Source: Segetibacter aerophilus
GTDB taxonomy: Bacteria > Bacteroidota > Bacteroidia > Chitinophagales > Chitinophagaceae
Direction of reading: 5' to 3'
Assembly: GCF_007991655.1 (NCBI RefSeq)
Contig: NZ_BJYT01000008.1
Span: forward strand, 124,001 to 188,000
DNA: 64,000 nucleotides
The notes under the pieces are model-generated. The model worked only from the letters and a program-made list of their open reading frames with translations. It did no database searches and was not told where the DNA came from. Shown here piece by piece: positions 52,404 through 61,983 of this stretch (the first letter of the stretch is position 1; each line of letters starts with the position of its first letter). The translations under genes and the position numbers were made by a program.

Positions 52404-53636
52404 ATGAAAATTGTTCACATAAGTCATCTTTATCATCCTTCAGTTGGTGGCGTTCAAACCTTTTTTAAAAATATTTCCGAAAGATTGGTAAAGGATTATG
52501 GGGACGATGTTTCAGTCGTTACAACAAATTCCTACTACGGTCCCGAACGTAAAATATTTAAAAAGATTGAGCCTTCAGAGGAAGTTATCAATGGGGTAAA
52601 AGTTATTCGTTTTCCATACCAAAGGGTACATATAAAGCCTTATGGTTTCATGTATAAAGTTTTTGCAAAGCTATCTATCGCAAAGCCGGGCCGGATGGTG
52701 CTACAATCAAATGGCCCGTATTCTCGGCAAATGAAAAAGTACCTGATGCAGGTAGAGGCAGATGCTTTTTGTGCATCAAGCAGTCCTTATTATTACATGC
52801 AACTTCCTCTTTGGCGCAAGTGTAATTTTTTCTATTATGGAAGTATTCACCTCGAAAAGGATGAAAGTAAGACCGTCCTTTATCCTGCCCAATTAGCTTC
52901 TATGAATGCCTCTAAACTCTACCTCGCAAATACTGCCTACGAGAAAAAGCAACTTGAAAAACTTGGAGTAATCGGCAAAAAGATCTTCGTACTGGGGACA
53001 GGTGTAGATATGGAGCCTTTTACGTCCGTTTTAGAAAAAGAGGTAAGAGCTTACCGGCTAAAACTAGGCGTTCCGGAAGATGGGTTATTGCTTGCGTATG
53101 TTGGTCGCGTCGAGCCTACAAAAAATGTCATTACTCTTATAAAAGCATTTGAAGAAATAGCCATAGAATTTCCGGGTACATACTTACTAATTGCAGGATC
53201 AAATAGTGGATATGTTGAAGAGTTAAAAGTGTACTGCGAGCATCTTAAAAGAGAAGTTGCTGAGAGAATTAGGTTCGAGGTAAATTTTCCAATAGAAGAA
53301 AAAGCGCTTGTATTTAATGCGCTTGATATACTTGTTTTACCAAGTCACAATGAGTCTTTCGGACTTGTGTTTCTCGAAGCCTGGAGTTGTAAAAAGCCAG
53401 TCATAGGCACCTCTATCGGGGCTGTGAAAGATGTTATAAGCGATGGAGTTGATGGGCTATTGATGGATGCGGGAAATGAAATCAGCCTTGCAGGAAAGTT
53501 GAAAGAGTTGATTAGCGATAAAGCATTAAGAACAAGCATGGGAGAGAAGGGCTTTGTGAAAGTAAAGGAGAATTATACGTGGGATATTATTACAGCTCGA
53601 TTAAGACAATGTTATGTAGATGCAAGTATTTCATAA
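52404..53636 (+). CDS. Glycosyltransferase family 4 (second of tandem pair)
   Basis: A 410-residue GT-B enzyme with HLYHPSVGGVQTFFKNI, YVGRVEPTKNVITLIKAF and the E-x7-E motif in NESFGLVFLEAWSCKKP. ATG 52404 is chosen because it begins directly at the first strand (MKIVHISHLYHPSVGG), 13 bases after the previous stop; a longer frame overlaps that gene. Probably adds a sugar next to, or different from, that added by its paralogue. Confidence 0.88.
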   Translation: MKIVHISHLYHPSVGGVQTFFKNISERLVKDYGDDVSVVTTNSYYGPERKIFKKIEPSEEVINGVKVIRFPYQRVHIKPYGFMYKVFAKLSIAKPGRMVLQSNGPYSRQMKKYLMQVEADAFCASSSPYYYMQLPLWRKCNFFYYGSIHLEKDESKTVLYPAQLASMNASKLYLANTAYEKKQLEKLGVIGKKIFVLGTGVDMEPFTSVLEKEVRAYRLKLGVPEDGLLLAYVGRVEPTKNVITLIKAFEEIAIEFPGTYLLIAGSNSGYVEELKVYCEHLKREVAERIRFEVNFPIEEKALVFNALDILVLPSHNESFGLVFLEAWSCKKPVIGTSIGAVKDVISDGVDGLLMDAGNEISLAGKLKELISDKALRTSMGEKGFVKVKENYTWDIITARLRQCYVDASIS

Positions 53637-53672
53637 AATCTGCGTTTAATACAAAAAAAGGTATCAACTAAG

Positions 53673-55523
53673 GTGTGCGGAATTGTAGGCATATTTAATT
53701 ATCGCGATAGTATTGAAGGCGAACGCCCATTTATAGAATGGGCGCTAAAAAGCATGCATCATCGTGGGCCTGATTCCAATGGTACCTGGACAAACAATGA
53801 AAATTATATAACAGGCTTTGTGCGATTATCCATTTTGGATTTATCCGAAAACGGCAACCAGCCCATGATTTCCGCTTGCGGTAAATATGCACTTTCTTTC
53901 AACGGCGAGATGTATGATGTCGGCAAGTATAGAAAACGTTTGCAAAATGAAGGGGTGACATTTCGTTCTACAACGGACACCGAAGTGTTGCTATATGCGC
54001 TCATACATTGGGGAGAGGAATATGTGTTGGAGCAGTTTGACGGCTTGTTTGCCTTTGCATTTTATAACGTCGTTGCCAATAGCCTTATTCTTGCACGCGA
54101 CCGTAGTGGAATTAAACCCCTGTATGTCGGGCACTCGTCACAAGGACTTGTATACAGTTCTCAATATGACCACATCATCAATCATCATTCTATTAAGTCA
54201 AACCCGTTACATACGGGCGCTGTAGGTGCCTACCTGTCTCTAGGGTATGTACCTGAAAATTCCGGTGTGGTTACTTCTACTTTCCTCTTGCCTCACGGCT
54301 ATTACTTGCATGTAAACAGTGCAGGATTTACCAGGCACAGGTTCTTCAATTATTCACTTCTGCAAAAAGGAAAAGCTGCAAAGTCACTTGAGCAAGTTCT
54401 GGAAGAAAATGTAAGGGCTCAGTTGGTGAGCGACGTGCCGGTAGGAACTTTTATGTCTGGTGGAGTGGATAGCCCTTTGGTTTCTTATTATGCAAATAAG
54501 CACACAAATATTCAATCGTTTACTATTGGGGTAGATGATAAAAAAATAGATGAAAGTAAGGCCGCTGAAGAGTATGCAAACATCTTCCATACCCAACATT
54601 TCTGCCAGCACATAACTGAAAAAGATCTGCTTGAAACAATTGCAGATAATACAAAAGCTTTCTCGGAACCCTTTGCTGATTTTTCGTCTATACCAACTTT
54701 AGTGTTATCAAAGTTTGCCAGGCAAAAAGTCATCGTTGCTTTAAGTGGCGATGGAGGAGATGAGTTGTTTTGGGGTTATCCAAGAAACCAGCGAATGCTC
54801 CGCGAGGGGATGGCATTTAGGCAAAACAAACTTGAAAGGGTTTTAAGTTTTGGAAGGGAAAAAGTTACAGGAGCAAAAAGAATTATTCGAAGAAGACATC
54901 TGCAAGTAAGGAACTTTCCGGCTTATTACTATCGCTCCCTGTTTATAACTGGCGCAGAGCAATGGCTTCCGGAGTTGTTTGATAATGAAATAGAAGAAGC
55001 TTTTTTTTTAAAGAAATTATATGAGGAGGAGGGAGCGCAGGATGTAACCGAACAGAACATCATGAATGTGCTTCGTAAGCTTGAGTTCGACATTCACCTG
55101 CAAAGAATTCTTCTTAAGGTCGATCGCGCCAGCATGTTTCATAGCCTTGAAGTACGCGTTCCAATACTGAGCAATGAAATGATTGATTACAGCTCGACAA
55201 TGAATTTTGAAAGTTGCATTAAAAACGGCCAGGGAAAATATAATCTCAAACAATTGCTCATTAGTAAGTCAAACGAGCAGTTGGTGTTACAGCCAAAAAA
55301 GGGGTTTGTAATACCTATTGGAAACTGGCTCAGAAAAGAACTTAAGAAAGATGTGGAAGATAAAATAATGAACATGCCTGGAGAATTATCTCATCTCTTT
55401 GAAAGAAGAGAACTCGAAAAAATACTGAACGAGCACAACGAATCAAAGCAGGATTTAGGTTGGTTGATATGGTCTTTATATTCGCTTGTTAACTGGCATC
55501 ATCAACATAGGAAAGCAATTTAG
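53673..55523 (+). CDS. AsnB-like glutamine amidotransferase (asparagine synthase family), locus 2
   Basis: A 616-residue class II amidotransferase starting with GTG directly before Cys2 (MCGIVGIFNY), so the catalytic Cys fixes the start. The glutaminase domain includes HHRGPDSNG and SFNGEMYD; the synthetase domain has SGGVDSPLVS from residue 262 and SGDGGDELFWGYPR. A second such protein at 12183 is in locus 1. In a glycan locus it is more likely to amidate a sugar acid (for example the nonulosonate or a uronate) than to make asparagine. Confidence 0.86.
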   Translation: MCGIVGIFNYRDSIEGERPFIEWALKSMHHRGPDSNGTWTNNENYITGFVRLSILDLSENGNQPMISACGKYALSFNGEMYDVGKYRKRLQNEGVTFRSTTDTEVLLYALIHWGEEYVLEQFDGLFAFAFYNVVANSLILARDRSGIKPLYVGHSSQGLVYSSQYDHIINHHSIKSNPLHTGAVGAYLSLGYVPENSGVVTSTFLLPHGYYLHVNSAGFTRHRFFNYSLLQKGKAAKSLEQVLEENVRAQLVSDVPVGTFMSGGVDSPLVSYYANKHTNIQSFTIGVDDKKIDESKAAEEYANIFHTQHFCQHITEKDLLETIADNTKAFSEPFADFSSIPTLVLSKFARQKVIVALSGDGGDELFWGYPRNQRMLREGMAFRQNKLERVLSFGREKVTGAKRIIRRRHLQVRNFPAYYYRSLFITGAEQWLPELFDNEIEEAFFLKKLYEEEGAQDVTEQNIMNVLRKLEFDIHLQRILLKVDRASMFHSLEVRVPILSNEMIDYSSTMNFESCIKNGQGKYNLKQLLISKSNEQLVLQPKKGFVIPIGNWLRKELKKDVEDKIMNMPGELSHLFERRELEKILNEHNESKQDLGWLIWSLYSLVNWHHQHRKAI

Positions 55524-55527
55524 ACCT

Positions 55528-56706
55528 ATGAAAATTTGCCTCGTTACAAATGAGTTTCCTGCTCTGACCGAAACTTTTATTACTACCAAAGCACTTGAGC
55601 TTTCCCGACGCGGCCATGAGATAACTGTCATCCGCAACCAAGACACGAACGTCATAAATGCGTCTCACGTAGACCAGGTTAAAAAAGCAGGAATTAAGGT
55701 TCTTACCTATAACGGACTACAAACAAAAAAAGGTATAGCAAAAGCTTTTCTATCACATCCTTCGTTAGTGCTAAAATCTTTTTCTCTTTCAGGGACCGCC
55801 TTTAAAACAAAGTTTAAGCAGCAGCTACAAACGATGTTATTGAGGAAAAATGCTTTTGATATTGTTCATGTAGAATTTTCGGGCTTGGGCGTTGCATATG
55901 GAAATACACTTGATAATCTATCAGCAAAGCTTGTGATAAGTTGTCGCGGTACTGCAGAAAAGGTAAAGCCAATTTCAGAACCGAATAGAAAAGCACAATT
56001 ACATAAGCTGTTTACAAGGGTCGACGCGATCCATTGTGTTTCACAAGACATGGCCACAACCATTGCTCCTTACTGCAACGAACCTCAGAAGATTTTTGTT
56101 AATCGGCCTTCAATTGATCCCTTGGTTTTCAAAAGAACGACCCCTTATGCTCCATCTGTTTCCTGTTTACAAATATTTACTATCGGCCGTTTTACTTTTC
56201 AAAAAGGTTATTTAATTGGTTTGATGGCCATGCGAAAATTGAAAAATGAAGGAGTCAAGTTCAACTGGCAAATCGTTGGCGATGGACCGCTCAAGGAAGA
56301 GATGATGTATCATATTCACGCTTTACAGCTCGAGGATTGGGTTGAACTGGTAGGCAAGAAAAACCGTGACGAGATCCTGGAACTATATAACAAGGCAGAT
56401 GTCTTTCTACTGCCGAGTGTATATGAAGGTATCGCCAACGTATGCCTTGAAGCAATGAGTATGGAGTTACCGGTCGTGTCTACAAAAAGTGGTGGTATGG
56501 ACGAAGTTATTGTCGATGGAGAAAATGGACTCTTGTGTGAAGTATATGACGTTGATTCAATAGCTGAAAAAATAAAGTGGCTAGCTCATCATCCCGAAAA
56601 ATTAGCAATGTGGGGTGTTGAGGCTAGAAAAACAATTCTGGAAAGATTTACAATCAGCCGCCAGGTCGATGAATTCGAAGCGCAGTATGCCAACTTAATT
56701 AAATAG
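55528..56706 (+). CDS. Glycosyltransferase family 4
   Basis: A 392-residue GT-B enzyme: NEFPALTETFITTKALELSRRGHEI at the N-terminus, FTIGRFTFQKGYLIGLMAM, and PSVYEGIANVCLEAMSMELPVVSTKSGG with the E-x7-E pair. The motif SETFI-like (here TETFITTKA) is typical of WcaL/AmsK-type colanic-acid transferases. Start at ATG 55528, five bases after the previous stop; a longer frame overlaps it. Confidence 0.88.
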   Translation: MKICLVTNEFPALTETFITTKALELSRRGHEITVIRNQDTNVINASHVDQVKKAGIKVLTYNGLQTKKGIAKAFLSHPSLVLKSFSLSGTAFKTKFKQQLQTMLLRKNAFDIVHVEFSGLGVAYGNTLDNLSAKLVISCRGTAEKVKPISEPNRKAQLHKLFTRVDAIHCVSQDMATTIAPYCNEPQKIFVNRPSIDPLVFKRTTPYAPSVSCLQIFTIGRFTFQKGYLIGLMAMRKLKNEGVKFNWQIVGDGPLKEEMMYHIHALQLEDWVELVGKKNRDEILELYNKADVFLLPSVYEGIANVCLEAMSMELPVVSTKSGGMDEVIVDGENGLLCEVYDVDSIAEKIKWLAHHPEKLAMWGVEARKTILERFTISRQVDEFEAQYANLIK

Positions 56707-56718
56707 ACGACCCGGAGA

Positions 56719-58005
56719 ATGCGCTTTAAACCAACCGACCTTCATTGCTACATTATAATTATTGTTGCTTTCATTTTATATCCTGTTTTCAACGGTATCC
56801 GGGTAATGCCAGCGGGCGATACACACGATTATGTTGAAGCAGCAAAAATTATCTCAAGCGGGTATCATCAAATTGCTTTTCGCGTACCTGTATATCCTTT
56901 GCTCCTTATTGTTACAGGTTCTGTAAATCGCCTAAATACTTCGTTGTTTTTTGCGCAATACCTGTTGTATTTCGTAAGTGTGTTTTTGCTGGTAGCTGCA
57001 ATGATTAGATCAGCTATTGATAAAAGGCTGCTGGTAATTATAACGCTGTTGCTTGTCTCACCTTTGCTTGTTCAAATGGTTTACCAGGTTATGACCGAAG
57101 CGATTTCATTTGCCCTGGCTAACATCATTTTCGCACTTTATATTCTATTAAAAGGAAAGTACAAATTCTTGCTTCTGGGCTTGCTGTCCGCCGTGCTCAC
57201 CCTTACCCGGCCGTCCTTTCAATTGACCGGCTTACTATTAACGATTTTCTTTCTTTTATCCGAAAAACGGAAAGTTTTACCAGTGCTATTTTTTGCTTCA
57301 TTTGCAATACCGCTTTTCATTTTTTCTCTTTTCAATAAGGAGCGATTTAATTTTTTTGGCATTACTCCTGCAACCGGGTGGCACCTTACGACTAAGACTG
57401 CACTGTTTATAGACCAATGGCCTGACACGAGTATGAGGCCTTTAATGATCAGGGAAAGGAACGAAAATTTGGTGACCAAAACGTCTCATACGGGTAGTAT
57501 GTTCGTTTGGTCGCTGCCACAGTTGATACAGGATACACTTCATTTGAACTATGTCGACGCTTCAAAGTATATGATGAAGAATAATACAGCTTTAATTAAG
57601 TCGCACCCACTTGAGTATTTAAGTGCAGTTGGTAGAAGCCTTGTTGATTATACTTTCCCTAATGCTGTCGTTGAGAAAGGCAGCGGACTGAAAAAGGCGC
57701 TGTATGCTATTATCCAATTCTTCTATGTCTATCTGTTTTTAATATTAAGTGCATTGGTACTTGCCTGTACGTGGCTCTTTCGAAGAAAAATTGACGATGC
57801 CTGGCTACACCCGTTTGTACTAGCTGCCATCATTATTTTCAGTAACTATTTTGTTTCTATTGCTGCTGAGGTCGGAAGTTCAAGACATCGTGCACCAACT
57901 GAAGGATTGATATTGGTGGCCATCGCATTTGCGCTGCCAATTGTAGTTGCATCAAGAAGGGCTATCAAACTTCACGACGTTAAGGTGATGAGTGCTTATG
58001 ACTAA
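56719..58005 (+). CDS. Polytopic membrane protein, probable GT-C glycosyltransferase
   Basis: A 428-residue protein with about 10-11 TM segments. Its first periplasmic loop has MPAGDTHDYVEAAKII, matching the acidic motif of GT39/ArnT-like GT-C enzymes, followed by FRVPVYPLLL, also typical of that superfamily. It would transfer a sugar from a polyprenyl-phosphate donor on the periplasmic side. The substrate is unknown. ATG preceded by CGGAGA. Confidence 0.78.
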   Translation: MRFKPTDLHCYIIIIVAFILYPVFNGIRVMPAGDTHDYVEAAKIISSGYHQIAFRVPVYPLLLIVTGSVNRLNTSLFFAQYLLYFVSVFLLVAAMIRSAIDKRLLVIITLLLVSPLLVQMVYQVMTEAISFALANIIFALYILLKGKYKFLLLGLLSAVLTLTRPSFQLTGLLLTIFFLLSEKRKVLPVLFFASFAIPLFIFSLFNKERFNFFGITPATGWHLTTKTALFIDQWPDTSMRPLMIRERNENLVTKTSHTGSMFVWSLPQLIQDTLHLNYVDASKYMMKNNTALIKSHPLEYLSAVGRSLVDYTFPNAVVEKGSGLKKALYAIIQFFYVYLFLILSALVLACTWLFRRKIDDAWLHPFVLAAIIIFSNYFVSIAAEVGSSRHRAPTEGLILVAIAFALPIVVASRRAIKLHDVKVMSAYD

Positions 58006-58045
58006 ATGCTAATAATTTCTATGAACCCAACCACAGGTTTCTATT

Positions 58046-58073
58046 CATCATTCGTTGCGTCGCACTCTTGTAC
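58046..58073 (-). repeat. Dispersed intergenic box, diverged copy E
   Basis: On the minus strand GTACAAGAGTGCGACGCAAC (58073 to 58054), 16 of 20 identical to the core, then GA and ATG-ATG (58051-58046) opening a 10-codon frame MMNRNLWLGS that stops at 58019. It lies in the 157-bp gap between two plus-strand genes. Confidence 0.7.
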
Positions 58074-58162
58074 TTTGAATGTTTCCGCGGCAATTTTAAC
58101 ATAATCAATAATTCAACGTAGAATAGTTCGTTTTAAGAATAGGCTTTCATAAACTACTATTA

Positions 58163-59545
58163 GTGCAGTTTTCCTTTATAAAATATACTCAACCCGGATG
58201 GCTCTTTAACCTTAAGCCTTCGAAGGATATTTCGTTTTCATCCTGCTACTACCATCCCGACTATCTTCCGTTACAAAAAGAAATCAACGTAGAAATAGAC
58301 AGCTCCTTTGAAACCCTTACAGCAAAATATGCTGACCTCGGCTACCAGGCTTGGAACAAAGGATCGTTAACCTGGTGCGATGCAGAAGCCAAAAAGCACA
58401 TTGGGGAAATGCCTAATCCGTCACTAAAAGATGAGTACACCTTTATCTATAAATATTGGGGAAAGCCATGGGCGCTATTTGCTTTGTTGCGAAGGATCGT
58501 GTCATTTCACAATCCTTTAAGCGAGCTCTCTGCGTACTCAAAAGCATCCGCTAAGAAAAAGGTCAACTCTCATACAAATACTATAGATCGTTCAGGTTTC
58601 CATAGTTACCAGTCTCAGCTAATTACATCGGCGCCTCTGATCGCAGTAATTATTCCAACACTTAACCGGTATGTCTATTTAAAAGACGTGCTTGAAGATC
58701 TCGAAAAACAGGACTATCAAAATTTTGAAGTAATCATTGTCGACCAGTCTACACCTTTTAACGAGGAATTTTATAAAACGTTTAATTTAAGATTGAACGT
58801 AATCCATCAAAAGGAGCGGCTTCTATGGACTGCCCGAAATAATGCAGTAAAAGCTACTACTGCCGACTACCTCTTATTTTTTGACGATGACTCACGGGTG
58901 GAAAAAGATTGGATAACCCAACATTTAAAATGTCTTGATTATTTTGATTGTGATATTTCGGCAGGAGTTTCATTAGCCAAAGTTGGAATGAAAATACCTG
59001 CTAATTATAGCTACTTCCGCTGGGCCGACCAGTTCGACAGCGGAAATGCGATGGTTAAAAGAAAACTTTTTTCAACCATTGGTTTGTTTGACGAACAATA
59101 CAACAAACAGCGAATGGGAGATGGCGAGTTTGGAACAAGAGCTTATTTGAATGGCTACCGTTCTATCTCTAATCCGTATGCTGCCCGGGTTCATTTAAAA
59201 GTTTCTGACGGCGGTTTGCGGGAAATGGGAAGTTGGGACGGGTTCAGACCTAAAAAGTGGTTTGCTGCTAAACCTATTCCCAGCGTTGTTTTTTTATATA
59301 AAAAATACTACCCGAAGCAATTGTATAATAGCGTCATTCTTCTGGGGATCATGCTTTCAAATGTTTCTTATCGAAATAAAGGCAGCAATAAGATGCTCGC
59401 ATTAAGTATCGCACTGACCGTGATTAAATCACCGCTTTTACTGATACAGTTTTTAAGGGCTAGAAGTATTGCAAATAAAATGTTGCAGAAAGATAACGGT
59501 ATACAATTACTAGCGGAGCGGGTACCAGAATCAGTAGAGGTTTGA
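58163..59545 (+). CDS. Glycosyltransferase family 2 with N-terminal extension
   Basis: A 460-residue protein. The GT-A domain begins only at about residue 157 (AVIIPTLNRYVYLKDVLEDL), with the DQSTPF loop and metal motif FFDDDSRVEKDWI, and a GNAMVKRKLF acceptor-side segment. The first 150 residues are not recognised; they include several aromatic-rich stretches (KYWGKPWALFAL). The start is GTG. It sits after the second GT-C-like gene, with the box copy E in the gap before it. Confidence 0.85.
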   Translation: MQFSFIKYTQPGWLFNLKPSKDISFSSCYYHPDYLPLQKEINVEIDSSFETLTAKYADLGYQAWNKGSLTWCDAEAKKHIGEMPNPSLKDEYTFIYKYWGKPWALFALLRRIVSFHNPLSELSAYSKASAKKKVNSHTNTIDRSGFHSYQSQLITSAPLIAVIIPTLNRYVYLKDVLEDLEKQDYQNFEVIIVDQSTPFNEEFYKTFNLRLNVIHQKERLLWTARNNAVKATTADYLLFFDDDSRVEKDWITQHLKCLDYFDCDISAGVSLAKVGMKIPANYSYFRWADQFDSGNAMVKRKLFSTIGLFDEQYNKQRMGDGEFGTRAYLNGYRSISNPYAARVHLKVSDGGLREMGSWDGFRPKKWFAAKPIPSVVFLYKKYYPKQLYNSVILLGIMLSNVSYRNKGSNKMLALSIALTVIKSPLLLIQFLRARSIANKMLQKDNGIQLLAERVPESVEV

Positions 59546-59678
59546 AGCTTAATCGGAGATATTTTAAAATTGGTAATGAGCAAAGCATAAAAAAGCTCAT
59601 TAGAAATATTACAGATAAACGGAGCGTCGCAACAATGATAAATAGAATTCCTGCGGTTGGAACAAAAAAAAATCTGTA

Positions 59679-60815
59679 ATGCCCTGCAATAATTCTTCCA
59701 TAGCTCCCTCTAGCGGGGCGAGCTTTTTAATCATCAGTTCCGAGTTTCCACCTAATGTTGGAGGGATTGGAAATCATGCTTACAATCTTGCTAAAGCGCT
59801 AAGTGAGGAAGGCTTTCAAGTAGAAGTGCTGGCTGACATAATTAATGTTCCTGATAAAGATCTTGCGGATTTCGCCGCCAAAGAAACGTTTACAATACAT
59901 TGGGTCAGTAGACAAGGATTTGTTGCACAGACTTATTTTGAGCGCATTGCAAGAGCGTTTTCACTGGCAGCAAAATCAGAGAAAGTAATTTGTTCGGGTA
60001 AGTTTTCTTTGTGGACAGCGGCACTTTTAAAAGCCAGGTATCCAAAGAAAGAATTCATAGCCGTTGTACATGGAACCGAACTCGACCTGAAAGCGAAAGC
60101 TGCAAAAAAGCTTACTTCTTATTCCCTTGGCAGGTTCAATAAAATTATTTCGGTCTCGAATTATACGAGACAATTTTTGCCGGCGTCGCTGCCCTCGCAC
60201 ATTTTACAATCTGTTATTCACAACGGGATAAACGAAGCCGAATTTGAAATGCAAACTGTTCCAGGCCTTCCCGGTAATCCTGCTTTGATCACCATTGGAA
60301 ATGTTACTGACAGGAAAGGGCAGGAAAATGTAATTGCCGCTTTGCCTCAAATATTAGGCAGCAATCCCTCTGCCCGTTACCACATTGTAGGAAAGCCAAC
60401 AAAAAAGGAAACGATCGAAACAAAGTCGAAGAAGTTGGGAGTTCAAGATGCCATCGAGTTTTACGGGGCAGTTAGTCGTGTTGAATTACTGCAGAAATTA
60501 AAGGGAGCTACTATCAAACTAATGCTAAGTAACCATACGGCAGACGGAGATTTTGAAGGATTCGGTATTGCCGTTCTGGAAGCTAATGCTTTTGGAGTTC
60601 CCGCTATCGGAAGCAAAGATTGTGGAATAGCCGACGCGATCAAGCATGGTGAGACAGGATTACTGGTAGATCAATACAAACCAAAAGAAGTGGCCGATGC
60701 AGTGTCTACTATTTTGAAGGATTATCAAAGGTTTTCTGAAAATGCAAAAAATTGGGCGAGGCAACATGATTGGAAGATTATCGTTAAGAAATATGTCGAA
60801 GCATTCAACGCATGA
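59679..60815 (+). CDS. Glycosyltransferase family 4
   Basis: A 378-residue GT-B enzyme with SSEFPPNVGGIGNHAYNLAKAL (acceptor glycine loop), ITIGNVTDRKGQENVIAALPQI, and EGFGIAVLEANAFGVPAIGS carrying the E-x7-E pair. It begins 133 bases after the previous gene, a gap with nothing I can identify. It probably adds a sugar of the locus 2 repeat unit. Confidence 0.88.
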   Translation: MPCNNSSIAPSSGASFLIISSEFPPNVGGIGNHAYNLAKALSEEGFQVEVLADIINVPDKDLADFAAKETFTIHWVSRQGFVAQTYFERIARAFSLAAKSEKVICSGKFSLWTAALLKARYPKKEFIAVVHGTELDLKAKAAKKLTSYSLGRFNKIISVSNYTRQFLPASLPSHILQSVIHNGINEAEFEMQTVPGLPGNPALITIGNVTDRKGQENVIAALPQILGSNPSARYHIVGKPTKKETIETKSKKLGVQDAIEFYGAVSRVELLQKLKGATIKLMLSNHTADGDFEGFGIAVLEANAFGVPAIGSKDCGIADAIKHGETGLLVDQYKPKEVADAVSTILKDYQRFSENAKNWARQHDWKIIVKKYVEAFNA

Positions 60816-60822
60816 CATTTAA

Positions 60823-61983
60823 ATGAAACTTGGGATTATTTCAGATTGTATACACTATAAAACCCCCGACGGAAGGATCGGAACAGAGAACCATATTTTG
60901 CTTCGGCAATTGCAGGCGCTCTCTTTGTTTTATAGTAATACGATGATCTGTTGTCCGTTTGAAACCTACAATACATCGAAGGTTATATCAACTTATTCCA
61001 GCCAAAACATTCAATTTATTTCTGTGCCTGCAGTTGGGGGCAATACGATTAAAGCCAAGCTTCGATTGGCGGCCACAATTAGAAAGTGGTGGCAGGCCTA
61101 TAAAAAAATAGACAAGTTCAGCGATGTCGTTTACCAGCGTTTTCCTAATAATTTGAATATCCCGGCTTTTTTCTATTTCAACTTAAAAAGGAAAAATCTT
61201 TTTGCAACGTACACGGGAACTTGGAATGCCTACCCATCAGAACCTTCCACTTATCGTTTTCAAAGGTGGTTGCTCAACAAATATTTTAAAGGACCGGTGT
61301 GGGTGTATTCGAATCAAATAAAAAGCGGTGATAGAATTCGTGCCGGTTTTAGTCCATCGTACAGTGCTGCGGAATGGGAAGAAGAAACATTGCAGGTTGA
61401 AAAAAGAATAGCACGAATAGAAAAAGAAGGTTTGAAGGTTTTTAAGCTGATAACTGTAGGAACGCTAATCAGCTATAAAAACCAGGCAGGAATTATAAGA
61501 TCTTGCGCGTTGCTAAAAATCAAAGGCGTTTTATTTTCGCTTACCATCGTCGGAGATGGGCCGATGCGATTGGAACTGGAAAGCCTGGTGAAAGAACTAG
61601 GGCTTCAACAAGAAGTAAGTTTGGTAGGTAAACAAAATAGCCTGGCACTAAGAGAACTTTACCGGCAACATGATTTTGTTGTGCAGGCACCCTTTTCAGA
61701 AGGGTTTGGAAAAGTTCCGATGGAAGGTTTTTTTCATGGAGCGATACCGGTGATTAATAATATCAGTATGGCCAGTTTCATGACTGGAAATGAAGAGCGC
61801 GGTTTTCTGTTCGATGCATCTGATGAAAAAAACCTGGCGGATACGCTTGTAAAAATTAAGAGTAGAATTGAGCAATTACCGCAGACGATCAGGAAGGGGC
61901 GCGCCTTTGCCAAAGAGCAAACGTTGGAACAATGGGCGAAAGAATATTATGAAACTGTAACAGACTATTTTGGCAAATCTTAA
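60823..61983 (+). CDS. Glycosyltransferase family 4
   Basis: A 386-residue GT-B enzyme. The N-terminal domain is divergent (ISDCIHYKTPDGRIGTENHIL); the C-terminal one is standard: LITVGTLISYKNQAGIIRSCALL, TIVGDGPMRLELE, and APFSEGFGKVPMEGFFHGAIPVI (E-x7-E). Seven bases separate it from the preceding glycosyltransferase, and it overlaps the next gene by 14 bases. Confidence 0.87.
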   Translation: MKLGIISDCIHYKTPDGRIGTENHILLRQLQALSLFYSNTMICCPFETYNTSKVISTYSSQNIQFISVPAVGGNTIKAKLRLAATIRKWWQAYKKIDKFSDVVYQRFPNNLNIPAFFYFNLKRKNLFATYTGTWNAYPSEPSTYRFQRWLLNKYFKGPVWVYSNQIKSGDRIRAGFSPSYSAAEWEEETLQVEKRIARIEKEGLKVFKLITVGTLISYKNQAGIIRSCALLKIKGVLFSLTIVGDGPMRLELESLVKELGLQQEVSLVGKQNSLALRELYRQHDFVVQAPFSEGFGKVPMEGFFHGAIPVINNISMASFMTGNEERGFLFDASDEKNLADTLVKIKSRIEQLPQTIRKGRAFAKEQTLEQWAKEYYETVTDYFGKS

